From NCBI RefSeq assembly GCF_019969725.1, contig NZ_JAHXYW010000007.1, forward strand, positions 208,200 through 272,199: DNA of 64,000 nt, in the 5' to 3' direction. Below are positions 33,365 to 43,069 of this stretch, in pieces; position 1 is the first letter of the stretch, and every line of letters starts with the position of its first letter. The position numbers were made by a program, and so were the translations under genes. Under the pieces are notes generated by a model. It did no database searches. It had not been told where the DNA came from and worked only from the letters and a program-made list of their open reading frames with translations. The DNA comes from Neobacillus bataviensis (lineage in GTDB: Bacteria; Bacillota; Bacilli; Bacillales_B; DSM-18226).

Positions 33365-34387
33365 TTACTTCCCGATAAACATTTGTGACCAATGTTTACC
33401 TGTTCCTTCAAAGCCTACTCCAATGTGAGTAAATTTGGAGCTTAAAATGTTGGCACGATGCCCTGGACTGTTCATCCAGGCAGTAACTACTTCCTGCGGA
33501 GTGCGCTGTCCTTGGGCAATATTTTCACCCGCTGCTCTGTAAGTTACTCCAAAATCTCTCATCATGTCGAATGGTGAACCATAAGTTGGGCTGGTATGTG
33601 AAAAATAATTGTTTTGCTGCATATCTACAGCTTTCTTTTGAGCAACTCCACTTAGCTGGGTATCAGCTTTTAACGCTGGAAGACCATTTTTACTTCTTTG
33701 TGCATTCGTTAAATTAATAACCTGCTGCGCAAATTGGCTGACTGCCCCAGTAGCGGGAGCTTGAGCTTGTGCAGGCTGCTTTGGTGCTGGTGCGGCTGGT
33801 GCCGGTGCAGCTGGCTTAGGAGCTGGTTGTGCCGGCTGCGTTTGTTTTGGGACCGGTGAAGTTACCTTTGGTGTTGGTGTTGTAACCCTCGGCGCTTGTT
33901 GTCCCGCAGGTGCTCCCGCGTTTGGAGTTTGCTGCTGTAAATACGGCTGAAGCTGCTGCTGTACATATGGCTGTATTTGCTGCATCATTCCCGACAAATT
34001 GGCTTGACTTGGATCTAGACGAACAAATTGGTATTTGGCATCCCTGATTAATACCGCTTGTGTATGCGGATATTGATTGCTGTCTAAGTTTGTTTGATAA
34101 GCCGAAATCATATCGTCATTATTTCGTCTGATTTTACGATTATCATTAAACAGATTTAAATCAAGATCCCTGTCATTGTTATTCCTATTTGTGTAATCCT
34201 CGGTAAGCGGCCCGTTATGGTCGATGCCATCATCCCTGCCATTACGGACATCCATAATACGGTTATCCCTATCAGTGATATTCATCCCAGTTCGATCATT
34301 TAAATCATTTTTATTGTTGTTATTACAAGCAGCAAGTCCCAAAGTTAGGACCCCTGTTAAAAGTAACCCCACTGGTTTTTTTATCAA
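33365..34387 (-). CDS. CAP/SCP-domain lipoprotein (YkwD-like)
   Basis: A 340-residue surface lipoprotein. TTG 34387 behind AAGGAGG gives MIKKPVGLLLTGVLTLGLAAC, a lipoprotein signal with lipobox LAAC. An Asn/Asp/Arg-rich segment (about 22-90) and a Pro/Ala/Gln-rich linker (about 120-215) follow. The C-terminal CAP domain (about 220-340) has the hallmarks HTSPTYGSPF, GENIAQG, WMNSPGHRANIL and IGVGF. Bacillus relatives include YkwD and spore-associated CAP proteins; their biochemical role is unsettled. The low-complexity linker suggests cell-wall spanning. Confidence 0.88.
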   Translation of the reverse strand: MIKKPVGLLLTGVLTLGLAACNNNNKNDLNDRTGMNITDRDNRIMDVRNGRDDGIDHNGPLTEDYTNRNNNDRDLDLNLFNDNRKIRRNNDDMISAYQTNLDSNQYPHTQAVLIRDAKYQFVRLDPSQANLSGMMQQIQPYVQQQLQPYLQQQTPNAGAPAGQQAPRVTTPTPKVTSPVPKQTQPAQPAPKPAAPAPAAPAPKQPAQAQAPATGAVSQFAQQVINLTNAQRSKNGLPALKADTQLSGVAQKKAVDMQQNNYFSHTSPTYGSPFDMMRDFGVTYRAAGENIAQGQRTPQEVVTAWMNSPGHRANILSSKFTHIGVGFEGTGKHWSQMFIGK

Positions 34388-34489
34388 TTGAAATACCTCC
34401 TTCTGCAAAAAGAATCTCTTGCCTTCTTATTTTTAATTTTTTTGGAGAAAGTATTAATGGTAATAAACGTCTTAATCGCCAAGGAAAAT

Positions 34490-34520
34490 AAAAAAAACAG
34501 ATGCAAAAAATGCAGCTGTT
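34490..34520 (-). terminator. intrinsic terminator
   Basis: On the minus strand AACAGCTGCA / TGCATCTGTT then a U-run, overlapping the nagR stop codon. Confidence 0.75.
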
Positions 34521-35242
34521 TAGCGTTTCATTTGAATTTTAAATTTATATCGGTCTGCTCTATAAACAGATTTCACAAATTCAACAGGAGTGCCATTTTG
34601 CAGGTAAGTATTTCGTTGAATCAGCATCACCGGTGCGCCCTTGGCAATTTTTAAATGATTGGCTTCGGTTTGACTTGCAATGGATGATTCAATAACCTGG
34701 GAGGCACTATCGATTCTCAAGTTTAATTGTCCTTCAATGTAAGCGTACAAGGATTGATTGACAATTTCCTCAGTAAGTCCTTTTACAAGGTTTGCTGAAA
34801 TATAATTGGTTTCTAATGCCATGGGAACCCCATCAGCTAAACGAATTCGCTTTATTTCATATACCGGCCCATATTCTTGTATCATTAATTGCCCAGCAAT
34901 TTGACTTGTTGCAGGAATGATCTCGAAATGGATTAATTGACTCCCTGGAGAAAGTCCTCTTGATATCATGTCTTCAGTGAAGCTCGTCAATCCTTGTAAG
35001 GGCTGTTCAATTTTTCGTTCGGCTACAAATGTTCCCTTCCCCTGCAAACGATTTAAATACCCCTCATTTACTAGTTGAGTAAAGGCCTGTCTGACTGTCA
35101 TCCGGCTTATTTGGTACTTTTCAGCATATTCTCTTTCGGGAGGCAATGCATCTCCTGGCATTAATTCACCATTTTCAATTAATTCCTTTATATGTTCTTC
35201 CAATTGATAATAAAGTGGAATGGGGGAGTTTTTATTAATCAT
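34520..35242 (-). CDS. nagR: GntR-family repressor of N-acetylglucosamine genes
   Basis: A 240-residue GntR/HutC regulator, the length of B. subtilis NagR (YvoA). It has an N-terminal winged helix (about 1-70; PPEREYAEKYQISRMTVRQAFTQLVNEGYLNRLQGKGTFVA) and a C-terminal UTRA effector domain (about 90-235) that binds glucosamine-6-phosphate or GlcNAc-6-phosphate. It is third in nagA-nagB-nagR, and NagR-type operators lie in the nagA/nagE gap. The ATG directly follows AGGAG, with a second AAAGGTG at 10 bases. Confidence 0.92.
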   Translation of the reverse strand: MINKNSPIPLYYQLEEHIKELIENGELMPGDALPPEREYAEKYQISRMTVRQAFTQLVNEGYLNRLQGKGTFVAERKIEQPLQGLTSFTEDMISRGLSPGSQLIHFEIIPATSQIAGQLMIQEYGPVYEIKRIRLADGVPMALETNYISANLVKGLTEEIVNQSLYAYIEGQLNLRIDSASQVIESSIASQTEANHLKIAKGAPVMLIQRNTYLQNGTPVEFVKSVYRADRYKFKIQMKR

Positions 35243-35303
35243 CTCCTACATACACCTTTCTAATTAAACTAGGTCAGCCGCAGATCGCACTTTATTTTAT
35301 AAC

Positions 35304-36041
35304 TTAACAATGAATCTTTAAACCCGCTACCGCCGCTTTATCTGCAATAATTGTAACACATGGATGATTTTTCAATACAGATGCTGGGAAACTTTCATTA
35401 ATATCACCATTCAAAAGCTTGAATAAAGCTTCTTTTTTGTTTTCTCCAGAAACCAAAAGAAGAATTTCTTTACTTTTTAAAATGGAGGATATTCCCATGG
35501 TAATCGCTCTTGTCGGAACTTCTTCGACTCGATTAAAAAATCTGGCGTTTGCATTTATGGTTGATTGAGCTAATTTGACAATATGGGTAATCGAGTTAAA
35601 TGAGGTTCCAGGCTCATTAAATCCTATGTGTCCGTTACTGCCAATTCCAAGAATTTGCAGATCAATGCCACCATGTTTGCTAATTAAATCCTCATACCGA
35701 AGGCATTCGGCTTCCATATCCTTTATGTCGCCTTTGGGGATATTTGTTTTATTCAAATTTATATCAATATGATTAAACAACTGCTCATTCATGTAATACC
35801 GGTAGCTATTTTTGTTTTCACCCGGGAGGCCAATGTATTCATCTAAATTAAAAGTCGTTACATTTTGATATGAAGTTCCATTCTTTTTGTGGTCTTCAAT
35901 TAAGTTTTTATAAGTCCCAATTGGTGTCCCGCCAGTGGCAAGTCCCAGCTTAATCTGTGGATTTTGACAAACCTTTTGGATAATATATTCAGCGGCTTTT
36001 TGACTCATTTCAGCGTAGTCTTTCACTTCAATGACTTTCAT
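35304..36041 (-). CDS. nagB: glucosamine-6-phosphate deaminase
   Basis: A 245-residue NagB that converts glucosamine-6-phosphate to fructose-6-phosphate and ammonia. Motifs are LGLATGGTPIGTYKNL (about 32-47), TFNLDEYIGLPGENKNSYRYYMNEQLF (about 61-87, catalytic Asp in LDEY), LGIGSNGHIGFNEPGT (about 128-143, catalytic His) and TRAITMGISSILKSK. I use ATG 36041 behind GGAG, the standard family start. It overlaps the end of nagA by 14 bases, so the two are coupled. Confidence 0.96.
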   Translation of the reverse strand: MKVIEVKDYAEMSQKAAEYIIQKVCQNPQIKLGLATGGTPIGTYKNLIEDHKKNGTSYQNVTTFNLDEYIGLPGENKNSYRYYMNEQLFNHIDINLNKTNIPKGDIKDMEAECLRYEDLISKHGGIDLQILGIGSNGHIGFNEPGTSFNSITHIVKLAQSTINANARFFNRVEEVPTRAITMGISSILKSKEILLLVSGENKKEALFKLLNGDINESFPASVLKNHPCVTIIADKAAVAGLKIHC

Positions 36042-37236
36042 TAGATAAACTCTCCTTTTTATAGGCAAGTGTGCCGCGGCAGAACGTCATAACCACTTCC
36101 ATTTTGTCATCTAGGATGACAATGTCAGCATCCTTACCTGCGGCGATACTTCCTTTCCGATCAAATATATTTAATTGCTTTGCTGGATTTACGGAAGCCA
36201 TTTCGATGGCTTCTTCAAGCGAGCACTCCGTATAGGTTAAAATATTTTTAACTGCATGCCCTAATTTTAAAATGCTGCCAGCAAGAGTTCCGTCTGCAAG
36301 AACGGCTTTTCCATCCTTTACCGTTACCTCTTGTCCGCCAAGATCATACATCCCGTTTTTCAAGCATTTTGCCCTCATAGAATCCGTTATTAATATTAAG
36401 CCTTCACTTTGTTTTTCTTTATACGCAAGTTTCACCATTTCCGGGCGGACATGTACACCGTCAACGATTATTTCTGCTTTTAGTTCATCACGTAAAAAGG
36501 CAGCACCTACAACGCCTGGTTCACGGTGATGAAGCCCCCTCATTTGATTGAAGAGGTGTGTGACGTGATTCATACCTGCCTCGATTGCTTCGCCAACCTG
36601 TTCATAGGTAGCGTCGGAATGACCAATGGATGCAACAATTTCGTTATCTTTTAAATAGCGGACCATTTCAAGTCCGCCTGGCTGCTCAGGCGCTAACGTA
36701 ACTAGTTTAATCGTATTATTGGAAAGGTTTTGCCATTCTTTGAATAACGCTAGATTTGGGTCAACAATATGCTGAATTGGCTGTGCCCCTGCTCTTTTAG
36801 CATTTACAAAAGGGCCTTCAAGATGAATTCCTAGCACTTCAGCCATCCCTTGAGATTTCTGCTCATTGATGTATCGGCCTGCATTAATTAAAGCATTTTC
36901 AATTTGTTTTCCCTCTTGTGTCATGGTTGTTGCTAAAAAGCTAGTAGTTCCTTCTTTTGGCAAGGCTGCAACCATTATGTCAAGTGCTTCCTTAGTGGCA
37001 TCCATTGTGTCGGCACCTGCCACTCCATGGATATGAACATCGATAAAGCCTGGAACTGCACTAAAATCGGCAGGTATTTCAATTACATTATAGTTTTCTT
37101 CTTTAATTAGTTCTTCTATTGATCCTAGCTCAAAAATTTTTTTGTCTTTTATTTTTATATAGCCATTTACTATTATGCGGTCTTCTGAATAAACCCGGAC
37201 ACCCTTCAGTAAAATATGATTAACTTTATGAATCAT
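36028..37236 (-). CDS. nagA: N-acetylglucosamine-6-phosphate deacetylase
   Basis: A 402-residue amidohydrolase that removes the acetyl group from GlcNAc-6-phosphate. Motifs: PGFIDVHIHGVAGADTMD (about 59-76, HxH), LGIHLEGPFVNAKRAGAQP (about 130-148, metal Glu), IASIGHSDATYEQ, NHVTHLFNQMRGLHHREPGVVGAA (about 214-237) and LITDSMRA (catalytic Asp, about 275). ATG 37236 has AAGGA at 10 bases; a TTG two codons upstream sits too close to that site. It is the first gene of nagA-nagB-nagR, divergent from nagE. Confidence 0.95.
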   Translation of the reverse strand: MIHKVNHILLKGVRVYSEDRIIVNGYIKIKDKKIFELGSIEELIKEENYNVIEIPADFSAVPGFIDVHIHGVAGADTMDATKEALDIMVAALPKEGTTSFLATTMTQEGKQIENALINAGRYINEQKSQGMAEVLGIHLEGPFVNAKRAGAQPIQHIVDPNLALFKEWQNLSNNTIKLVTLAPEQPGGLEMVRYLKDNEIVASIGHSDATYEQVGEAIEAGMNHVTHLFNQMRGLHHREPGVVGAAFLRDELKAEIIVDGVHVRPEMVKLAYKEKQSEGLILITDSMRAKCLKNGMYDLGGQEVTVKDGKAVLADGTLAGSILKLGHAVKNILTYTECSLEEAIEMASVNPAKQLNIFDRKGSIAAGKDADIVILDDKMEVVMTFCRGTLAYKKESLSNESH

Positions 37237-37287
37237 CTTCAAGACTTCCTTTCAGATTATATCTAAATCTTAGCATCGCCATTATCT

Positions 37288-37303
37288 AGTTGTCTATACC
37301 AAT
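37288..37303 (-). promoter_or_regulatory. NagR (dre-type) operator for nagABR
   Basis: Minus strand ATTGGTATAGACAACT, the form of the known NagR/YvoA site, 52 bp upstream of nagA. Confidence 0.8.
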
Positions 37304-37404
37304 TTTAGGTTTACGATTTCATTTCAGAAATAATCCTTTGATAAATCCCCAAAATTAAACGATTTTACTTAATCCTATAAATTAGGAATTCAAAAAAAGT
37401 AAAA

Positions 37405-37420
37405 ATTGGTATAGACATCT
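37405..37420 (+). promoter_or_regulatory. NagR (dre-type) operator for nagE
   Basis: ATTGGTATAGACATCT, 79 bp upstream of nagE. A partial copy, AGTGGTATAGTGAACT, follows at 37431-37446. Confidence 0.8.
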
Positions 37421-37452
37421 ATAATTATCAAGTGGTATAGTGAACTCGTGGA

Positions 37453-37466
37453 AAAAAACGCTTACA
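37453..37466 (+). promoter_or_regulatory. candidate cre site of nagE
   Basis: AAAAAACGCTTACA matches the cre consensus except for the first two bases. It lies 33 bp before the nagE start. Confidence 0.4.
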
Positions 37467-37498
37467 CAAGAATTAACAAATAAAAGGAGTGAATAACT

Positions 37499-39388
37499 AT
37501 GTTAGGCTTTTTACAACGAATTGGTAAAGCATTAATGCTTCCGATTGCTGTTTTACCTGCTGCTGGGCTGCTTCTCCGTTTTGGACAGCCAGATTTATTA
37601 AATATTCCATTTATCGCTAACGCCGGAAATGCAATCTTTGCTAACTTGGCCTTAATTTTCGCAATTGGGGTGGCCATAGGTTTTTCAAAAGATAACAATG
37701 GTGCCGCTGCCTTATCTGGTGCAATCGGCTATTTGGTTTTAACAGAAGGAACGAAAGCGATCGATAAAAATATTAATATGGGAGTTCTTGGTGGGATTTT
37801 AGCCGGAATTATTGCGGGATTATTATACAATCGTTACCGTGATATTAAACTTCCGGAGTGGTTAGGCTTCTTCAGCGGCCGCCGGTTTGTTCCAATTATT
37901 ACCTCTGTCGCAATGGTTATTTTAGCTGGACTTTGTGGTTTTATTTGGCCGCCTATCCAGGATGCCATCAATGGACTTGGCAACTGGATTATCGGTTTAG
38001 GCGCAATCGGTTCAGGTATTTTCGGATTTTTAAACCGACTGCTGATTCCTTTAGGCTTGCACCATGTATTAAACAGCTTGTTTTGGTTCCAATTTGGTGA
38101 ATATGCCGGTAAAACCGGAGACATTGCTCGATTCTTTGCGGGTGATCCAAATGCTGGCGGCTATATGACTGGCTTCTTCCCGGTTATGATGTTTGGACTT
38201 CCTGCAGCTGGACTTGCCATGGTAGCTGCAGCCAAACCAGAAAAAAGAAAAGCTACTTTAGGGATGTTTATTGGGGTGGCATTGACCTCATTCCTAACAG
38301 GGATTACAGAACCTATTGAATTTTCATTCATGTTTATTGCCCCATTATTATATGGAGTGCATGCTGTTTTAACAGGATTATCTTTCGTCATCACTTCGAT
38401 GCTCGGAATCCGAGATGGATTTACCTTTTCAGCAGGTGCCATTGATTATGCGTTAAACTTTAATATTGCTGAAAAACCATTATTACTATTAGTAGTAGGT
38501 CTCGTTTACGCTGTTATCTATTTTGTTATTTTCTATAGTTTAATTAAAGCCTTTAATATTAAAACTCCTGGACGGGAAGATGATGTGGAAAGCTTGGAAA
38601 GCGTAACTCCTGAAACGGCTGTTGGTGCCAACAAATATGAAACAATGGCTTATCATTTTATTAATGACATTGGCGGCAGAGAGAATATTACGGCGATTGA
38701 TAATTGTACAACACGACTTCGCTTAAATATTAAAGATATGGATCGAGTAAAGGATTCTGCTTTAAAAACTCACGGCGCGAAAGGTATTATGAAATTAAAT
38801 AAAACCAATTTACAGATCGTTGTTGGTACGGAAGTAGAATTCGTTGCGGATGCAATGAAAAGAATTAATACAACTGGTGTGAATCCGGTTTTGGCTTATG
38901 AAACAGCCGAGCCGGTTGAATCAGATGGTCTTTCACCACTTTCTGATAAAGATTTTGTTATGCCAATCGAAGGAGAAATTATCCCGATTACTGAAGTGCC
39001 AGACCAAGTTTTCTCACAAAAAATGATGGGAGACGGTTTTGGAATTGTTCCATCAAAAGGTACGGTGGTTTCACCAGTTGACGGTGAAATTATGAATGTT
39101 TTCCCTACGAAGCATGCAATTGGAATTAAATCTAATCAAGGCTATGAAATCCTTATTCATATTGGCTTGGATACCGTTAATTTAAAAGGTGAAGGCTTTA
39201 CTATACTTGTTGAAGAAGGACAAAAAGTTACTAAAGGTCAGGAAATCCTGAAATTTGATTTAGAGTTCCTTAAGAAATCAGTACCATCAGTTGTGACTCC
39301 AGTTATCTTTACAAACTTAACAAAATTAAATGTAAAGAAACAGGGACACTCAGACCAAGGCCAAGACGGAATCCTCTCAATTGAATAG
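37499..39388 (+). CDS. nagE: PTS N-acetylglucosamine permease IICBA
   Basis: A 629-residue fused PTS transporter. IIC membrane domain about 1-365 (GITEPIEFSFMF and GIRDGFTFSAGAIDY motifs for GlcNAc/glucose), IIB about 378-460 with phospho-Cys in DNCTTRLRL, and IIA-Crr about 480-625 with phospho-His in ILIHIGLDTVNL. It imports GlcNAc as GlcNAc-6-phosphate, the substrate of NagA. It is divergent from nagA with operators between. The ATG has an AAAGGAG site. GlcNAc rather than glucose specificity rests on the neighbours. Confidence 0.93.
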   Translation: MLGFLQRIGKALMLPIAVLPAAGLLLRFGQPDLLNIPFIANAGNAIFANLALIFAIGVAIGFSKDNNGAAALSGAIGYLVLTEGTKAIDKNINMGVLGGILAGIIAGLLYNRYRDIKLPEWLGFFSGRRFVPIITSVAMVILAGLCGFIWPPIQDAINGLGNWIIGLGAIGSGIFGFLNRLLIPLGLHHVLNSLFWFQFGEYAGKTGDIARFFAGDPNAGGYMTGFFPVMMFGLPAAGLAMVAAAKPEKRKATLGMFIGVALTSFLTGITEPIEFSFMFIAPLLYGVHAVLTGLSFVITSMLGIRDGFTFSAGAIDYALNFNIAEKPLLLLVVGLVYAVIYFVIFYSLIKAFNIKTPGREDDVESLESVTPETAVGANKYETMAYHFINDIGGRENITAIDNCTTRLRLNIKDMDRVKDSALKTHGAKGIMKLNKTNLQIVVGTEVEFVADAMKRINTTGVNPVLAYETAEPVESDGLSPLSDKDFVMPIEGEIIPITEVPDQVFSQKMMGDGFGIVPSKGTVVSPVDGEIMNVFPTKHAIGIKSNQGYEILIHIGLDTVNLKGEGFTILVEEGQKVTKGQEILKFDLEFLKKSVPSVVTPVIFTNLTKLNVKKQGHSDQGQDGILSIE

Positions 39389-39394
39389 CAGCAA

Positions 39395-39426
39395 AAATCG
39401 ACAGGTACCTACCTGTCGATTTTTTG
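39395..39426. terminator. bidirectional intrinsic terminator
   Basis: AATCGACAGGT / ACCTGTCGATTTTTT with a 4-nt loop, between nagE and yhbH. Confidence 0.92.
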
Positions 39427-40593
39427 TTACGCATATTGTTTTGATTCTTCTTTTTGAAAGAAGCTTTTCATAGCATGAAATACATCTGCTTTTTGTTTTA
39501 GAATATAGTAGCGGAAACGTTCATCTTTGATATTTTTGTAAGCGGACATTAATGTCGAATGGCGATTATATTGATTTACTTCCCCGTATCCAAACATGTT
39601 GGATACCTTCATTAATTCTTCAACCAACTTCACACAACGGGCGTTATCCGATGTGAGATTATCACCGTCTGAAAAGTGGAATGGGTAAATGTTGAATTTT
39701 CGTGGATTATATTTAGCGTCAATGATCTCCAGGGCTTTGCGGTATGCGGATGAACAAATCGTTCCACCGCTTTCTCCTTTCGAGAAGAAGTCTTCTTCAG
39801 AAACTACTTTTGCCTCGGTATGATGAGCAATAAACTCTATCTCTACCGTTTCATATTTTGTACGTAAAAATCTTGTCATCCAGAAGAAAAAGCTGCGCGC
39901 CATGTATTTCTCCCAAATCCCCATAGATCCACTCGTATCCATCATCGCGATAACAACAGCCTTAGAATCTGGTTTAACTACTTCATTCCAGGTTTTAAAT
40001 TTCAAATCATCCTTGTAAATCGGGTGGAATGCCGGCTTCCCACTCATGGCATTCCGCTTAAAAGCAGACATCATTGTCCGTTTCTTATCAATGTTTCCCA
40101 TAAGTCCTGTTTTGCGGATATCATTGAATTCGATGTTTTCAACAAGATGTTCCTGTTCTTCTTTCTTTTTCAGATTCGGAAGCTCTAATTGTTTAAATAA
40201 AGCCTCCTCAAGCTCCATTAAAGACACTTCGGCTTCAAAATAATCCTCGCCTGCCTGATCTCCTGCTCCCTGCCCTTTGCCTGGAGCCTTTTGCCCGCTG
40301 GAACCGTCACGTGCTACTACATCACCGACTTGACTGTCACCGTCACCTTGGCCCACGTGTTTGTTTTTGTCATAATTATAACGAATTTTATATTCGTCTA
40401 ATGAACGAATTGGAATTTTTACCACATCTCGGCCATTAGACATAATTATGCTCTCTTCTGTAATTAAGTCTGGAAGATTGTTGCGAATTGCCTCCTGGAC
40501 TTTTTCCTGATGCCGCTGCTGGTCATCGTGGCCTTTACGGTGGAGGGACCAATCTTCTCTTGAAATGACAAATTGATGGTTATTATCTGACAA
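39427..40593 (-). CDS. yhbH: sporulation protein YhbH (DUF444)
   Basis: A 388-residue DUF444 protein with a von Willebrand A-like domain. The metal site is in [22 protein letters not shown] (about 212), preceded by a Gly/Asp-rich linker (about 80-115). YhbH is made in the mother cell during B. subtilis sporulation and is genetically paired with the PrkA kinase, as here. The molecular role is unclear. The start is TTG at 40593 behind GGAGGGG. The gap to prkA (238 bp) has a terminator next to prkA and otherwise nothing I can name. Confidence 0.93.
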   Translation of the reverse strand: MSDNNHQFVISREDWSLHRKGHDDQQRHQEKVQEAIRNNLPDLITEESIIMSNGRDVVKIPIRSLDEYKIRYNYDKNKHVGQGDGDSQVGDVVARDGSSGQKAPGKGQGAGDQAGEDYFEAEVSLMELEEALFKQLELPNLKKKEEQEHLVENIEFNDIRKTGLMGNIDKKRTMMSAFKRNAMSGKPAFHPIYKDDLKFKTWNEVVKPDSKAVVIAMMDTSGSMGIWEKYMARSFFFWMTRFLRTKYETVEIEFIAHHTEAKVVSEEDFFSKGESGGTICSSAYRKALEIIDAKYNPRKFNIYPFHFSDGDNLTSDNARCVKLVEELMKVSNMFGYGEVNQYNRHSTLMSAYKNIKDERFRYYILKQKADVFHAMKSFFQKEESKQYA

Positions 40594-40789
40594 TGTAAAC
40601 CCCTCCTTATGAAATTATTCATTTTCAAAATGCACACTTTTTAATCACACACATACAATAACCCGAATGAAAAAATCAGATAAAATATGGATTACTTTAT
40701 CCTATGCAGAAACCGCGAATAATTTACAAATAATTTTGACAATTGGGTTGTTGCCTACTAATTGGACAAGATTTATTTTTTTACTTGGG

Positions 40790-40823
40790 AAAAAAACAGA
40801 CTGGCAGATTGCTTCTACCAGTC
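40790..40823 (-). terminator. intrinsic terminator
   Basis: On the minus strand GACTGGTAGA / TCTGCCAGTC (one G-U pair) then TGTTTTTTT, just after prkA. Confidence 0.85.
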
Positions 40824-40831
40824 CCTTGGCA

Positions 40832-42727
40832 TTATCGATTTAATAAACTTCCGACATAGCGCAGCAATTCATTTGCTGAAGTCGAATTATAACCATGCTC
40901 GTCAATTAACCGGGCTACTACATCATTAATCTTCTTAAGCTGCTGCTCATCTGGTGTTTTTGAAGACGTAGTTATCTTAACAACATCCTTTAGATCCGCA
41001 AATAGTTTCTTTTGAATGGCTTCACGAAGTCTATCATGCGAATTATAATCAAACCGTTTGCCTTTTCTTGCGAAAGCTGAAATTCTTATCAATATTTCTT
41101 CCCTAAACGCCTTTTTCGCATTTTCAGAGATTCCAATTTGCTCTTCAATCGAACGCATTAATTTTTCATCCGGATTAATCTCTTCTCCTGTTAACGGATC
41201 ACGCAGTTTCGCTTTATTGCAGTAAGCTTCAACATTATCAAGATAATTATCCATTAATGTCTTCGCCGATTCTTCATAGGAGTAAACAAAGGCCTTTTGA
41301 ACTTCATTTTTGGCAATATTATCATACTCTTTTCGAGCAATAGAGATGTAATTCATATATCGTTCACGCAGCTCTGCAGTAATAGATGGATGTTGATCCA
41401 GCCCATCTTTTAATGACCTTAAAACATCTAAGGCATTAATGGAAGGTACTTCTTTTCGAATGATAGTCGATGAAATCCGGTTAATGACATAACGTGGGTC
41501 AATACCGCTCATGCCTTCATCTGGATACTCTTTCTTCAGTTCTTCCACATCTGCAGTATTAAATCCTTCTACATTTTCTCCGTCATAAAGGCGCATTTTC
41601 TTCACTAAATCAATATCACCTTTTTTAGGATCCTTCAAACGAGTAAGAATGGTAAACATCGCTGCTACTCTTAAAGTATGAGGTGCAATATGAACATCCG
41701 ATACATCACTTTCTCTTATCATCTTTTCATAAATTCTTTCTTCTTGTGAAACTTTTAAATTATAAGGAATCGGCATGACAATAATCCTGGAGTGTAATGC
41801 CTCATTCTTCTTATTAGAAATAAAGGAACGATATTCCGTTTCGTTTGTATGCGCAACGATAAGCTCATCCGCGCTAATGAGTGCAAACCTGCCTGCTTTG
41901 AAATTTCCTTCTTGAGTTAACGAGAGTAAATGCCAAAGGAATTTCTCATCACATTTTAGCATCTCCTGGAATTCCATCATCCCACGGTTTGCTTTATTTA
42001 ACTCACCATCAAAACGGTAAGCACGCGGATCTGATTCAGAACCAAATTCAGCAATCGTTGAAAAATCAATACTGCCTGTTAAATCTGCAATATCTTGTGA
42101 TTTTGGATCCGATGGACTAAAGGTTCCAATTCCTGTACGTTTATCCTCTGAGAAAAAAACACGTTCAACTAACACGTCTTCAATTCTGCCGCCATAATCC
42201 TGTTCAAGCCGCATCATATTTAGCGGTGAAAGATTTCCTTCAATTCGAATTCCATACTCTTCATAAAAATCCGCCCGTAAATGATGTGGGATTAAATGAA
42301 GCGGGTCTTCATGCATTGGACAGCCTTTAATGGCGAACACAGACCCTCTGGCAGTGTGGGAATAACTTTCTAAACCTCTTTTAAGCATCGTTACTAGCGT
42401 AGATTTACCGCCGCTCACCGGCCCCATTAATAACAAAATACGTTTTCTTACATCCAGCCTTTTCGCTGCTGGGTGGAAATATTCTTCAACAAGACGCTCC
42501 AGTGCTTCCTCTAAACCGAATAATTGATTGCTAAAGAAATTGTACTTCTTCGTCCCTTTTTCCTCTTCAATTCCTGCATCCTTAATCATATTATAAACTC
42601 GAGAATGTGCAGATTGTGCTACCCATGGCTTTTCCTTTAACAACAATAGATAATCAGCGAATGATCCTTCCCAACGCAGTTTTTCCTCTTCTTCACGATA
42701 CATCTCGATTTTTTTTAGAATATCCAT
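40832..42727 (-). CDS. prkA: PrkA AAA+ serine kinase/protease-like sporulation protein
   Basis: A 631-residue PrkA. It has an N-terminal AAA+ domain (about 20-385) with Walker A GPVSGGKST (about 102-110) and Walker B-like FALISADELIVAHTNE (about 286), and a C-terminal PrkA kinase-like domain (about 400-625). PrkA was described as a Ser kinase, and in B. subtilis also as an ATP-dependent protease acting in sporulation. It lies upstream of yhbH on the same strand, as in other Bacillaceae, but a terminator separates them. The ATG has a GGGGGAGG site. Confidence 0.95.
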   Translation of the reverse strand: MDILKKIEMYREEEEKLRWEGSFADYLLLLKEKPWVAQSAHSRVYNMIKDAGIEEEKGTKKYNFFSNQLFGLEEALERLVEEYFHPAAKRLDVRKRILLLMGPVSGGKSTLVTMLKRGLESYSHTARGSVFAIKGCPMHEDPLHLIPHHLRADFYEEYGIRIEGNLSPLNMMRLEQDYGGRIEDVLVERVFFSEDKRTGIGTFSPSDPKSQDIADLTGSIDFSTIAEFGSESDPRAYRFDGELNKANRGMMEFQEMLKCDEKFLWHLLSLTQEGNFKAGRFALISADELIVAHTNETEYRSFISNKKNEALHSRIIVMPIPYNLKVSQEERIYEKMIRESDVSDVHIAPHTLRVAAMFTILTRLKDPKKGDIDLVKKMRLYDGENVEGFNTADVEELKKEYPDEGMSGIDPRYVINRISSTIIRKEVPSINALDVLRSLKDGLDQHPSITAELRERYMNYISIARKEYDNIAKNEVQKAFVYSYEESAKTLMDNYLDNVEAYCNKAKLRDPLTGEEINPDEKLMRSIEEQIGISENAKKAFREEILIRISAFARKGKRFDYNSHDRLREAIQKKLFADLKDVVKITTSSKTPDEQQLKKINDVVARLIDEHGYNSTSANELLRYVGSLLNR

Positions 42728-42936
42728 AAGGCCCTCCCCCGAAAGCTTAATCAGAGACGATTAATATACTCTATGCACATTGTCTATTGAACATGCGTAA
42801 CCAAGAAGAGATACTGTCTATCTTTTTTGTTTCAATAAAAGGAATATTGCACTTTTCATTTTTTAAAGTTAGGCTATAATAATGATATATATGTGTCTAA
42901 ATTGAAAAATTGTTTAACGAGGGGGCAATACATATC

Positions 42937-43026
42937 ATGAATACTTTCATCGTCATTTTAGTTTTTATCGCGTTTTTAGCAGCAATCTTTACTGCTGGGT
43001 ATAATGACAAACCAGGAACAAAATAA
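42937..43026 (+). CDS. 29-residue membrane peptide
   Basis: A short gene of 29 codons plus stop. Residues 2-21 form one hydrophobic helix (NTFIVILVFIAFLAAIFTAG), followed by a short charged tail YNDKPGTK. GAGGGGG lies 11 bases before the ATG and a strong terminator follows 14 bases after the stop, so the transcription unit looks real. Function unknown; many Bacillus single-helix peptides act on membrane proteins or in sporulation. The 209-bp gap upstream, toward prkA, shows no other gene. Confidence 0.65.
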   Translation: MNTFIVILVFIAFLAAIFTAGYNDKPGTK

Positions 43027-43040
43027 TTCTTACCATATAA

Positions 43041-43069
43041 AAGGGCTGCTAATTTTAGCAGCCCTTTTT
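43041..43069. terminator. bidirectional intrinsic terminator
   Basis: GGGCTGCTAA / TTAGCAGCCC with a 2-nt loop and T-runs, shared by the small peptide gene and the reductase gene. Confidence 0.9.

Noticed and set aside
37499..39388. Glucose PTS permease PtsG
   Set aside because: The IICBA layout is shared with glucose permeases, but the divergent nagABR and NagR operators favour N-acetylglucosamine.
42728..42936. Sigma-E promoter of prkA
   Set aside because: A CATAGAGT-like -10 is visible on the minus strand, but no acceptable -35 at the right spacing was found.
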